From NCBI RefSeq assembly GCF_047496725.1, contig NC_132986.1, positions 5,178,501 through 5,242,500 of the forward strand: a DNA stretch of 64,000 bases, given 5' to 3'. Below the pieces are notes generated by a model. The model was not told the origin of the DNA, did no database searches, and saw only the letters and a program-made list of their open reading frames with translations. Of the stretch, positions 1 through 12,200 are shown piece by piece (within the stretch, counting starts at the first letter, position 1; each line of letters starts with the position of its first letter). Position numbers and translations under genes: made by a program. This stretch comes from Anoplolepis gracilipes. Taxonomy: Eukaryota; Arthropoda; Insecta; Hymenoptera; Formicidae.

Positions 1-607
1 GATAGTAAATACATCGATCAAATATCCGATTGTTTCGGCTAACGTGCTAGATATATCGACTTGGGAATAACGTTAACGAGACGAATGACGATGCGCGCGT
101 ATGTACGTGTTGGCCATGGAAGTTGAAAGTGAGCGACCCATATACTTTCGCGCACTAAATGGGTTTGCATTTCGCCACGATGGCAATTGAGATCAATATA
201 CGAGAAGCGCTCGAGTCACACGGATGGTGTCAGTTATTCAACCGAACGACACGATGCATTTGTGACCACGAAATGGAACATACGAGCGAGTAATAACGAC
301 ATTATTTCTTAATTGTCTCTGTGAGGGACATAAATCAATTTAAATAATGTCGAATTTTGACGAGATACCAATATAATTTTATTATATTCTCTCAAAAATA
401 CGCTTTTATATATTATGCATGAGCGAGTTTTATTATCACGAAATTTTTCTATATTTTGAACAATTATAAAATCATAATGTCTATACGTGTTCATGTCGAG
501 ACACGAATTATTCTATGTCTCTTCGAAGATGCGACAACGAAATTTTCTGCTCGCAAAAATATAAGGAGATTGGTTTTACTTTATTGATCGAATACTTCAA
601 ATGATAC
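1..607. other. Intronic sequence downstream of the Dscam exon-4-type cassette
   Basis: This is left-edge sequence lying 3' (minus-strand sense) of the Dscam exon at 608-769. Positions 1-300 have visibly higher GC than 300-600. I find no second exon-4-like reading frame here on the minus strand, so any further cassette copies lie beyond the window. The GC-richer block could hold splicing control elements, but nothing specific is recognisable. Confidence 0.4.
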
Positions 608-769
608 CAAAGTCATCGCCAGGTACGAATTCCTCTCCCTGATTCGTATGCCAGGATAGGACTTTGACAAAATCGGCAACGAAAGAGGGAACGACACACT
701 TCAAAATGGCACTGTTCCCACAAATCGCGTATTCCTTATTGACATCGGTGTCATAATACTGCGCCACCA
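608..769 (-). other. Exon-4-type Ig2 cassette, possibly one of a mutually exclusive set
   Basis: This 162-nt exon encodes the N-terminal half of Ig2 in phase 1-1, which is the exon replaced by mutually exclusive copies in arthropod Dscam1. Its sequence (QYYDTDVNKEYAICGNSAIL) matches that cassette type. It is the copy nearest exon 3, and none lies between it and exon 3. Cys154 sits where I recall Arg in the motif RGN, giving a cysteine additional to the Ig pair. Whether alternatives exist cannot be seen, because the window ends 607 bases downstream. Confidence 0.55.
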
Positions 770-3700
770 CTATAATTTTGCATACAAAAAATAGATGTGT
801 TAAACACGTGTTCACGGTATGCTTAACGCGTGTTTCGCTCCAGCCTCAATAAACGTCTATAAGAATCTTCCAAAAAAATATTTTTTGAATACATTTTTTT
901 AAATAAATTTTTTTTCAAAATTGAATCTTTAATTAATATGGGAATATTATTAAAAAAATTTATTACTATATTTGTAATTACAATATATTTAGTAACTGCT
1001 AATACAATGTTACTAAGTAATTGTGTACAGTCTCATCACACAAAAACTAATTCATTTTAAAAATAATTAAAAAACAAGTAAAGAGAATTTTTTATATTAT
1101 TATATATAAATTTTATTTATAATTATTGAAAAATAAAGATGCTATTGGATACTATGCTGGTCGATAAAGTAATATGACGTCAGAGCTAATGACATCACTG
1201 CATGTGATTCAGAAGTATTTTGAATTTCGCAAGAAATGACATCACGTAAAAATGTGATTATATCAATCGTAAAAAATAATTTTCTGATTACTTGAAAGCA
1301 AATTGAGACTGGAGAAGGAATGTTATATACATTTGTATAAACGGCGGCGGCAGAAATTGCAAGATATTTAAAGAGCAATACATTGTAGCATTTTGACCGA
1401 ATGAATATTAATTGAATTATTAATCGAATAATCGGATTAATACTAATGTCTTTTACCGAATTAAAGTTCTTCCAAAGAATAACATCAGATAAATGTGGAA
1501 GAAACAATGCACGATAAAACGTGCTACGATTACCAATAGCTGAAAATAATATTTTTTAAGTTTTCCTATATATGTTTAGCCATCTTATATATATTCTTAT
1601 AATATTACTGTAACTTTAAATATATCTATATAGTATTATATAATTATTTTCAGATACAAAAAAGAAAATGTTAAAAACAAAAGTTTTTTAACATTTAAAA
1701 TTAATATTACACTTGAATTTAAACTTCAAAATTTAACAAGAATTTATTTTTTAATATTTTATTTTCTTGTTAAAAAATCTTGAACAGATTAATTAAATTG
1801 CTGAAAAACAATTTAATTTAACTATATAAAATGTTCCCACACGTACCATTGACCTTAATTTTAATAACAGTTATTTTCACTAAATTACACTTTTAAAAAA
1901 TTAAAAAATTGCTTCTTTTTCACAATTTTAATTGCAGATTTAATTAGCTGCACATATACGTTTATATTAAATATAAAAAAACTTGTTATTTTTTGTCAGA
2001 AATTAATATATACCAAAAATTCGTCAGATAGTTTATTAAAATTAAAATTAAAATTGTCACGCTTTTTCAAAACTCTTTTTTTTTTAAATCATTTATAAAA
2101 TATTGGCTAAAAAATAGATGGCTAAACGATAAATATTTAATGGATAAATAGAAAAATGACACTCACCAGCTCTCACGTTGACATCACGGCTGTGTACCGA
2201 ACCTGCAGGGGAACGTGCCAAACAGCTGTAGACCTGAGCATGAACTTCCTGACGATAATCCTCAGCGCGGAAAGGAGGGAATACCAAATTTCCGTTCGGC
2301 AAAACCTGTAAGAGACCAATAACTATAGTTTAAACTCGTACAATCATAGCAGTAAACTCGGAAATAATAAATAATAATAAGCACGTTTTTATGATCGTGT
2401 GAATGAATGTCAAAAGGTATGAGTATTTAACGATCTTATTCACATGATACAGAAAGATATTTGATATTAGAATGATTAATTAGTGTGTGACTATTTAAAA
2501 GAAATTATTTATCATTCTACGCGTAAAAAATTTATTTAGTGAAAAGCCTTTTTTGTGACTGATTGTGAGAATATCCATTGCTAATATTATTAAGAAGTTT
2601 AACAAACGCCTTATTTTAAAGAAGTTTGATAAAATTGATCGTGAATAAAATTCAATTTTGATTATACTACTATATTTTCGAACAAAAAAAATAAGTCATA
2701 ATTTGACATACCTGTCTCAGTCCAGGAACGTCTCCTACAGCAGTTCCGTCGGAGCGGACCCAGATGATATCCGGTTGAGGATTTCCTCTTGCCTGACATT
2801 CGACAACGGCTCCAGTTCCGTTTGAGAAATCGATTCGGTTTGGAGGTTCCTTGACAAATACCGGTCCCATGGATACATCTTCAGCCGAAACAACTGCAAA
2901 TACAAATTTCCATTAATTTTACAAATGTTATTTTTAAGATATTATTCTTGCTACGAAACGTTTATTTCGAAAATTATATATGTATAATTTTGAAATATTT
3001 TGATTATAAATGTCAATCTATCAAATTTAAGTTTAAAAAGATTTCTATTGTAATACTTTCAATATAAATATATGCAGCTTGTTTTACAATTTTTAAAATA
3101 ATAAATGACATGCCATGACTTTATTTATGACCACAATTTTTCTAGACATAATGATGAATTTTACATCAAAAGCTATAGCAGTAGTTTAAGTTACAAGAAA
3201 AATGTTTTGTACATTGAAACGTAAGAAACACTTAATAGCTTATGGGAATAGCATACGAAGCCAATTAATTTAAAACATCATGAACGATGAGACTTTTTAT
3301 CTCGTGTCTTCGAGTTTCGCTTATCATCCGTTTCAACCAGGATATGCGACACCCACATTCAATTGGCGCGTTGCCAATTGCAGCAAACAACAGGTTGTCA
3401 GATCTGTTATTGAATAATATGCGATCAACGTCACGAGAGCATAAGGGAGACGACAATGCGTGATTCCTTTTCCGTCATTGAGCGTTGCGTCCTTGGTTTT
3501 TACCGGTATCATCAATAGCAAGAATGTTCCCGTCAATAAAAGATTATGTGCCATTTGTTCTAAATTTATTGCAAATGTATAAACATTGTGCACATTATAT
3601 ATTTAACAAAAAGCAAGAATGTGCTGTCTTTTGAGAAATATTATGAATCATATCAAGTAACTTTTAAAATAATTTTATGCAATGTTATTTATAATTTTAA

Positions 3701-6358
3701 TATAACAAAAATAATGATACCTTTTACCCATATAATTATAATTTTCATTATAATTAGTTATTATAATTAATTATAATTATAATTTATGGCTCATCTCAAA
3801 GAAAAAATTCTCGCTCGATCTTTATATTTATCTGTAAAATGATGAACTGCAACATTTTTATAACGACAAGTTGTAATGTTTAGTAATGTAAGTCGCTCGT
3901 TGCTATATAAAACAAAATTTATACAGAAATTTACTGTACTACTTTTGGCATATAACCACCTACTGATTCACCTACGACGACGACTGTAAGCGAGGCAGTA
4001 AAGCGAGAGCAAATAAACCTGGTGCAGTATAAAATCAAGTCACGAAGAACCGGTTGGGCGAAGCGCGCGCCGTTGCAGTGAAAGACAGGATACATACACA
4101 GGTAAAGAACAGGTGTTCAGAATTTTTTTAGACCTGTGCTATCTCTGTTACTCAAATTTCATCTCACAATTTTTTCACTTATTCTTGTCTCGCAGCTTCT
4201 AGATTTGCATGCATCTATTTCATTTGCATGCCGATTGTAACTTTCTTTGACTACAGTTGCATTAAATTGTAGCAGATAGATTAAATAGAGTACAAGAAAC
4301 AAAGTATCACATATCTTTTACTATTTTTTATGAGAGAGAAAGAGAGTACCTATATAAGTATCTGTTAACTGTATATTTTTATTTTTTTTTATAACTATTA
4401 CTGAATATTCTTTCGTTTTTTCTTTCTCTATCTTGATACATCTCCATATTAAGTTGACGATGTTAAACATTATAATAACATCGCATCAGAAAGATTAAAT
4501 TGATATTTAGGTATTATTGTATAATGATTAACTGAATGCATGCAAGATGTTCAATGATGATTGTACATTTAGATTTAATATAAGGGTTGCATTATTTATA
4601 TTTTTTGTAACACGTGCAATAATGGACTTATGTCAGAGTATTGTCGAGTATAGCTACATGTGATAGATGTGTGCGTTGTATGAGCGGATATCGGTCGCAA
4701 AAAAAAGTACATTGTAAAATTTTTTTCCCAGATTGAACTCTAATGCATCTCCGATGAAAGACGAGATTCTTCTCGGTCGACAACCGCTCTGTAATCTATA
4801 TATAGATATAGCTCTTTGAAACGTCCGGATACGCTACATCGAATATATATTTCCAGCACGCATACACGCGCACGCGTGGTCGCTGCACGTGCGGCTCACA
4901 TGTGTGTTCACACTCATTTTGCGCCTGTTTGTGTTGGAACGTAAGACATTGTGACGTGCATAATAATGGAAAACATTTCGAAATCATAAAGTCGTCGATT
5001 AAGCAATATTTCCATGGAACTTTAGCTTCGATCTTTTGTTAGTCTAAAGTCAAATTTGTAATCTTTAGAAGTGTCGGAAGAGAGATTTAATAGATTCGTA
5101 TATATTTTCATTGCTATAGAACTGTCATACGCATTATTATTCAAGATTTATTACAGTGTTTAATTATTTTTAAGTAAATAAAAAATAAATTAATTCTTGT
5201 TCTAGTAATTTCTTAAGAGATTCTAAAATAAACAAAATAAGTTATTACAATTGTTACAGAATTGTGAAAAAATCATTATTTGATTATTTGATTAATTCTG
5301 TTTTATTAATATTTTATATGTATTAATGATTGAAAGAATGGACACAATCTATAAATAGAGAAAACCTAAAGAAATTCTTATAAAATTCGGATTCTTCAGA
5401 TTTTATACGGCTTCTATGACCGCCTAGTCTATTTCTAAGACTTCCTGTTGAATACCAAAATAACGAATGTTCCTTTAAGCGTGTAGCTTGTTCTAACTTG
5501 AAATACAGATAATGCAGCCGGTTTTCAATATTATCCAATACAACGATTATTAAAATTCTATAACATAATGTTACATTAAAATCTGATTATAATCTGTTAT
5601 TAAAATTTTTTTTATATTGTAACTTATATTTATAATCAGCATTATTCGGTTGCAAAAAAATTTTTAATGTTTTAAATATGTTTGATTTTATAAATTTGTT
5701 CGAAGAGATTTATTAAATAATTATAATTTCTTTTAATGTGTTTTTCAACTCAAAGATCGATTAAAAAGTTCAAATATTCAAGATCGATGCTAGCTAAGCT
5801 TCATAATAAATATTTCTCTTATTGAAGTATGGAACATAACAGGCTGATTCACCTGGTGGTGAATATTCGAGACCAAATGCAATTCTTTCTAAAGCATGAT
5901 GTGAGCCTGCATTCTGGGAACAGCAGCTGTTCCTTTCCCTCGATCTTCTCATCCCCTCCTTCTTAGTCTTTCGCCGGCAGCTGCGTCTCATGATTTGTTC
6001 GTACCTATACTCAGGATCTTTCACGGTCCTAACCGTCTGTTCAAAATACGCGGATGTGAGATCACGCTAAAAAAGCAGCAACATGAACCGTTATAATGAA
6101 TCGCAAAGAATGAGAATAAAAATCGTAAATTAATTATTTAAAAATCGCGGTAATATACATATACTATACTATTTTATATTTATATTTTTAAAATGTCAAT
6201 TTTTTATTGTTTATTGTTTATTGTTTTACCTCAACATTAAATTAAAAAATGGTGTTGTATTTTAATAAAAAAATGTGTTAATATTTTTTACTAATTTTTC
6301 TAATGATAGATATATCTTTAATAATAGATACATCTTGGAGATATTTTATATCTAGTAT

Positions 6359-6394
<36 letters not shown>

Positions 6395-7096
6395 GTGTGT
6401 ACTGGAAGTACGCGTGTACTATAGAGAATAGACTGCCGCATCAGCTGACGAAATAGTTTAATATGCTGAGATGCATGTTTTATAAGATATTGCAGTGATA
6501 TATTTAAATGTATGTTAAATAGCTGACTTGTATATAAGGAATTATGAATAACTTTGAAACAGAAAAAATCGTTACGATATTCAACATGCGACTTACACAA
6601 GATTTTTAAGAATCATACAACTCTATAGTTAGCGAAAATTTTACTTATTTAAACGAAAATTTGAATTATTCTTATAATCTTTTTCTCTCTTTCTCTCTCT
6701 CTCTCTTCCTCAATTTATTTCTAAATCTAATTCTTATATAATTTTTCTTCGTCACATATAAAATATAATATCAATATTATAATACTCATTATTGCTTTAG
6801 AAACGATTTAAAACTTTGTGTTTCACATCAATTACGTTTTACTATGTATTTAATATAGAAAAAGTAATGGCTTGTCTCTCTCATATAAACATCTTTCCGA
6901 TCTTTGACGCATGGCCGGCATCCATCAATGTTTCTCGGTAATTATCGTCGAGTCACGCCAAGGAAGGCAGTGTGAATAAGATCTTTTAGTACAAAGTTGA
7001 CTCACCCGTTGTCGATACCAGGATGGCAACTAACAGGAGCATAGCGATGACGTTGACGGGTATCTTATACCCTCCGCCTGGATGTTCTCGCCACAT
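608..7096 (-). CDS. Dscam1: Dscam1-like cell adhesion receptor, N-terminal exons (partial)
   Basis: Dscam proteins are single-pass immunoglobulin-superfamily receptors used in neurite self-avoidance and, in arthropods, in haemocyte immunity. Four coding exons are visible, in minus-strand order: 7006-7096, 2712-2893, 2167-2305 and 608-769. The phases join cleanly and give about 191 residues before the window edge. Exon 1 encodes a short N-terminus followed by a hydrophobic core (VIAMLLLVAILV), a plausible signal peptide. Exons 2 and 3 form Ig1: Cys63, Trp75 and the YSC motif at 117-119, with the very conserved stretches GPVFVKEP, SDGTAVGDVPGLRQ and LPNGNLVFPPFRAEDYRQEV. Exon 4 begins Ig2 (NSAILKC, PSFVADFV). 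The first intron spans 4.1 kb. The start was chosen as the ATG opening the signal peptide. Family assignment is firm. The Dscam1 paralogue call rests on exon 4 resembling the Dscam1 exon 4 cassettes and is less certain. Confidence 0.88.
770..2166 (-). other. Dscam intron between exon 3 and the exon-4 cassette
   Basis: This 1.4-kb intron is mostly AT-rich. Positions 1141-1400 are more complex: they hold a perfect TGACGTCA palindrome at 1175-1182 and two copies of AATGACATCAC about 47 bases apart (near 1188 and 1235). The reading frames here lack Ig features, so this is not another exon-4 copy. Confidence 0.45.
2894..7005 (-). other. Dscam first intron (4.1 kb)
   Basis: A long intron between the signal-peptide exon and the Ig1 exon. 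It is AT-rich with GC-richer patches near 3260-3560, 4020-4110, 4780-4990 and 5850-6060. Short open frames exist but none shows a protein family signature. Long first introns often carry enhancers; that is inference only. Confidence 0.5.
6361..6391. repeat. (TG)n microsatellite
   Basis: Thirty-one bases of uninterrupted TG dinucleotide in Dscam intron 1, followed by a short degenerate extension to about 6401. Confidence 0.95.
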
Positions 7097-10000
7097 CCTT
7101 ATCTCGTTCCTTCTGAGCGCACTTTCTCTTTCTCTCTCTTCGATTTTCACCTAATTTCACATAAAATACACTGATTGAACAATACGTTCATCGATTGTGA
7201 AACAATCGCCGATGGTTTGCCTCAATGGTATTTCAATTTAATTATTTAAAAAATCTTCTAGAGAATATTTAATTATTAAGCTGAACGCTTAAGTTTGGCA
7301 AGTAAACACTAAAAAACTTTCGTTCAATTCCATGTTGGTTGGTTAACTGTTAAAGACATTTTGCTTTCAACATGTGTAGCGTTTCTAGTATGCAAGAGCT
7401 CACGTAGGCTAATCTCTACGACTTCTAAAGTGTCATGTAATCGGTCGTTCTTTGCTTGTAGAAATCATAAATCTGATTGAATGAATACACAATGAATATC
7501 TCGGAATTAATTAATTATTATTCAAGGACTCTTCTATCCTATCAAAAAATATGTCTGATACTTAAAAACTTTAATTTTTTGTGCATCAAAGAATTTAACG
7601 TTAAAATTAAAATAAATACTAATAAAAATCAATTATGTTAGCAAAGAAATATAACTAATATATTGCATGGAATACACACACAATATTTGTACTGTAAATA
7701 CTGTAAATTTATGTGCCTATTATCAATCAATCATATGGCAAAAACTATAGTGAAAAAAAAAAAAAAAATTTGTTGATGTATATTTGATGATACACTAAAT
7801 AGATGATTTAAAAAAAAATTAAAAAATTTTTAAAATTAAAGAATTGTGTTAAAGAGCATCTCTCAGATATCTAATCCCTGCCATTTCAAGGATATTAAAA
7901 TTTAATTTTTAGACCGACCATTAACAATCGTAAAAAAATTCTTCATTAATTGTGTTTTATAATTGGAAATTAAAACAAGATAATATTTACTATAAAGAAC
8001 CGCGAAATACAATCTTTCAATCTTTCCGCAGTAACAAGATTCTTGCTCTTTATAAGAATAGACAATCAGAATCGCGAGAAAAGCTCTAAAAAGCCAGGAG
8101 TCTCTTTGACGTCCGTTGGTCTGCGATAATCAACAGCAGAACGCGAGAGCGCTATCTCGTCGCGAAATAGAAGTGCACGTGCTGAATCGCTGATAGCAAG
8201 GGTTACGGTTGAAGAACACAGCCAGAGCAAGCGGACAAGGGGAGGAAAGCGGGGAAAAAGCGATCGCGAGAGGGGATGAAAAGACGTAGGAGGGAGAAGG
8301 GAGACAAAATGTGGCGGAGTTGAACGGCTCGTCACGGGGCTGCTCCCTCTCGGGGCGAGTTTATTGATCGCAGGGTGCGGAGCGGTTGAATCTACCCCTC
8401 GCGACGATGCACGCCATGCTGCCATCCGGAACTCGGAGCTAACCAGGCGGCCACGGTGGTGTGTATGTGGTCCTCTACTAAATCCGCATTACTTTCTCAC
8501 GCGCCTAATAAAACATTTGCAACAAAGCCCAAAATTATTGTTTAATTTGACATGTCAACCGTACGTCTGTTGTGGAAATTAATTTGATTAAGTCGCAGAA
8601 TTGAAACATGACGCCACACAATATCTACATATGTTATTGTCGTTACATCATATAATTCGATGTACATGTAGCGAGTCAAAATCGGGAAAAGTCATGAAAG
8701 TACATAACTGAAAATCCAGAAACTGTAAAGATCACCGCAAATCGCTCAGGACGAGGATGATATTTTGCTATTCTAAAAGAAGACAAGTTATATAAACTTA
8801 TTCCACAGTTTTTCTCTGCGCGAAAAAATCGAAAAAGATGACAGAAAGAATCTTGCTACATTGTGACAAAAGGAGCAAAATCTTATGATACTATATGAGA
8901 AACAGAGGAACGGATAAAAAAGAATCTACGCAGACTCCCAATTAGGTCTTTCAAGTTTGAGAGACTAACTAACGCGTACAAAATCATTGTTCTAGATTTT
9001 AGTTACAAATTCATTTTTTTTCGTAAACCGATTGACACAAAGATTATTCTCAATCAATCATCTTAAAACTTCATCGAGGTTTAGCGACCATCGGCGATAG
9101 CATCTGACCGAATTTCCAGCTTCTAACAGCAAAGGCCGAGCAAAAAACATTTTAAATCATCCACAGATCGGCGCGTATACACATACACACAAAGCATGAT
9201 CACTGCTGATATATTTCACCACATACGCACACAGACACACATCGACATACACCTACGAGCGATTTCACAAAATCGGCCGACGCTCGTTTTTTGTCGCGCG
9301 CTTCAATTCGTCTTGAGAATTAGCGGGGAAAAATACGTTTTGCGCGATGTTAATTTTACGTACCGACACTATTGTAAATTCGCAGGAGCACAGATGCACA
9401 CGCCGATTACACTGATCGGAGCGGAGAAACAAGCACTCCGAATCCGTAAACGACCGACCGTAGAGTGCGGCGTCGTTTGCTTCAGAGCAGCGGCTGCTCC
9501 TCGGCTATCTCGAGGTCGACGGTGGTGGAGGTAGCGGTGGGGATTGTCGGCGTGAACACTCACGCTGTTTCGCAGGATGGGGGGTGCATTGTTAGCAGGG
9601 CCGTCCAAGAGATTTAACCCTTTACTATAAAAAAAAAGAAATAATATATAATTTACCATATCAAAATATGATTTTAATTTTTTCTCTTTCACGAAAATAA
9701 AAATTTTAAACAATAGCCTACGTGTAATTTATATTTATATCATTAAAATGCATACTTAAAATTCAAAACATAAATGTAGTGGATATAATTTATAAAATCA
9801 AATATATAATTTGATGAAAATAGAATATATATTATATCTTTTATATTTTTATCTTTTTTTCTATTATTAAAAAGAAAATTATTATATTATAGAAAAGTCA
9901 GTGTGTGTTTTCTAAAGATTATAAATATACATATTATATATAATAATTAAATATTTAGTAAATATATATTTAGATATAAATTAATTTATCTCATAGACAT

Positions 10001-10949
10001 AAAAGTTTACATTCACCAATAATTTTGTCCAGGGTGTCAAAAATTATTCAACCGGCACTATCAGTTAGTCGACCTTTGTCGCCCGCAGCGGAAACGACCA
10101 ATGGACCAAATATATATGAAATATGTATATTTGTGTGTGAAATGCGCATATGTGCGAACATATGGATGTAAGCGTATCTTCGCGGATATTTGTGGAATGC
10201 TTGTAAACTCATTACAATGATAACTTTATGAGATAATAAAGCTGAAGAAGATAAATATGTAATAACACTTAATCTAAGTTAATAAGTTACATGAAAATAT
10301 AAAGCGAAAAAAATAAAGATAAAGATAAATATATTAAAATATTACATTAATGTATAAAATAGTTACTTTATAAAATGTTTTCTCATATAAATATTTTTAT
10401 TAACATCTATAAACGTGTCTGTTATATATTTTTTTTCTCTGTTCTATTATTTCGATATATATAATTACTTAATTATATCCGTTTTTAATTCATGCTTTTC
10501 GTTATTCTGATCGACAAAGTATAAAACATTTTAAATGTTAGGTTAGATGCTATGTACAAAAAAGTGACATCATAAATATATATTATACTTTGTTTTTAAA
10601 AATATATTTTTTCTTTCTTTTGTTTTATTTATATAACAATATAAATAATTTACCTTGTATCCAGAACTATTATTATATCTTGTACCGCCAACTTCATTAC
10701 TCGTTCAACATTGTTTAATGATTACACCTAAAAATTACTTATTTAAATCTTTCAGATTGGATAAAATATGTGTCTGTTTGTAACTTTAACACTGTTAGAG
10801 TTTAATTGTATTAGATAATTACAATTTTTTAAAGAAATATATGTAAAAAAATGATACCTTGCAAGGAGAGCTGCAAATTATCGTTTCATTTCGAATCACA
10901 AGTTTGAAAATGAATAAGATGTCGCTGCGATCAACAACAGCTTTCAAAG
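7097..10949. other. Divergent intergenic region, Dscam1 / DPM1
   Basis: This contains the upstream region of Dscam1 (minus strand) and of DPM1 (plus strand). Positions 8080-8480 are markedly GC-rich with runs such as GGGGAGGAAAGCGGGGAAA, and 9170-9600 is also GC-richer; either may contain Dscam 5' UTR exons or a promoter. Open frames in these islands (for example 8066-8425 minus and 9196-9534 plus) have no family features. From 9600 to 10950 the sequence is AT-rich with nothing recognisable. Confidence 0.45.
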
Positions 10950-11071
10950 TGCGTTCAGAAATCTACCCGCAATAAAGTAGCATTTAATTAACCAATCAGG
11001 ACAAAGGAATCTTTGCTCCTGATTGGTCAATTAAACACTACTTTATTCTACGAGTAGAATTTTTGAACGCA
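10950..11071. mobile_element. MITE-like inverted-repeat element, copy 1
   Basis: A 122-bp element whose ends are imperfect inverted repeats from TGCGTTC to GAACGCA. The two arms pair along most of their length through a CCAATCAGGA / TCCTGATTGG centre. A second copy of nearly the same size and core occurs at 60642-60764. There is no coding capacity and no clear target-site duplication, so the transposon superfamily is not assigned. It ends ten bases before an in-frame ATG of DPM1, so it forms part of that gene's promoter or 5' UTR. Confidence 0.75.
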
Positions 11072-11143
11072 TCCTTAAAGATGAATCAATCTTACCAACT
11101 GTCAAAGATTTCTGTGTTGTATCTTTTGAAATTAGCTGTCAAA

Positions 11144-12200
11144 ATGGTAAATAAAGATCAGGTAAAAAAGGACATAAAAGAATTATGCAAAAATGACAAA
11201 TATTCGATTTTACTTCCTACTTATAATGAAATAGATAATTTACCAATAATAATATGGCTTATTGTGAAATATATGGAAGAGAGGTAAAAATAGCTGTATA
11301 ACCTTACATCTAAGAATATAACATGTGATTAATAATAAAAAATAAATAGATAAAGATAGAATGAATTCAAACTGCAAAACCGAAAATAATTGTTAATTGA
11401 AAATCTAAAATATTACAGCGACCTCAATTACGAAATTATTGTGATTGACGATGGTTCACCAGATGGTACTCTGGATATGGCTAAGCAACTGCAACGAGTT
11501 TATGGCGAAGATAAAATAATTTTAAAGCCTAGAGAGAAGAAGTTGGGATTGGGAACTGCTTATATGCATGGAATTAAATATGCAACAGGAAACTTTATTA
11601 TTATCATGGATTCTGATTTGTCTCATCATGTATATTTTATATTGATAAATGAATAGAGCGATTTAGTAATGATAAGCATATTTTTATAAGAAAATTTTTA
11701 CCTTTCAGCCAAAATTTATTTCAAAAATGGTTGAACTGCAACGATATCTCAACTTGGATATAGTTAGTGGTACAAGATATATGCAAGGCGGTGGTGTTTA
11801 TGGCTGGGATTTCAAGAGAAAGCTGGTCAGTAGAGGGGCAAATTTTCTAACTCAGCTTTTGCTAAGACCTGGTGCAAGTGATTTGACTGGTAGTTTCAGG
11901 TAGTAAATTTTTCATAGACTTTCTACTTTTATGAAATAACTAATGATTATAATTTATTCCTTTTGAATTTCTAATGTTAGGCTTTACAAAAAAGATGTAT
12001 TGGAAAAGTTGATACAATCTTGTATGTCTAAAGGATATGCATTCCAAATGGAAATGATAATCAAGGCTAGGCAATTCAATTATACAATAGGAGAAGTTCC
12101 AATTACATTTGTTGACAGAGTCTATGGTCAATCCAAAATGGGTGGATCAGAGATTTTCCAATTTGCAAAGAACCTTTTGTATCTTTTTGCTACTACGTGA
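11144..12200 (+). CDS. DPM1: Dolichol-phosphate mannosyltransferase subunit 1
   Basis: Transfers mannose from GDP-mannose to dolichyl phosphate at the ER membrane, supplying donor for N-glycans, GPI anchors and O-mannosylation. Four exons: 11144-11283, 11419-11629, 11709-11899 and 11981-12200, giving 253 residues, close to the usual ~260. It is a GT2-fold enzyme: PTYNE near the N-terminus, IDDGSPDGT (56-64), the metal-binding MDSDLSHH (110-117), then GGGVYGWDFKRK, RPGASDLTGSFRLY, VDRVYGQSKMGG and the conserved C-terminus LFATT. No transmembrane segment is present, as expected for animal DPM1, which is membrane-tethered through DPM3. The start at 11144 (AAAATGG) fits family length. An in-frame ATG at 11081, just after the MITE, would add 21 residues and cannot be excluded. 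Confidence 0.96.

Noticed and set aside
1142..1507. 121-codon frame in the Dscam intron as another exon-4 copy
   Set aside because: It lacks the paired Cys/Trp pattern and the exon-4 motifs, and has no suitable splice phase.
8066..8425. 119-codon minus-strand frame upstream of Dscam1
   Set aside because: Serine/proline/arginine-rich sequence from a purine-rich GC island; more likely promoter or 5' UTR than protein.
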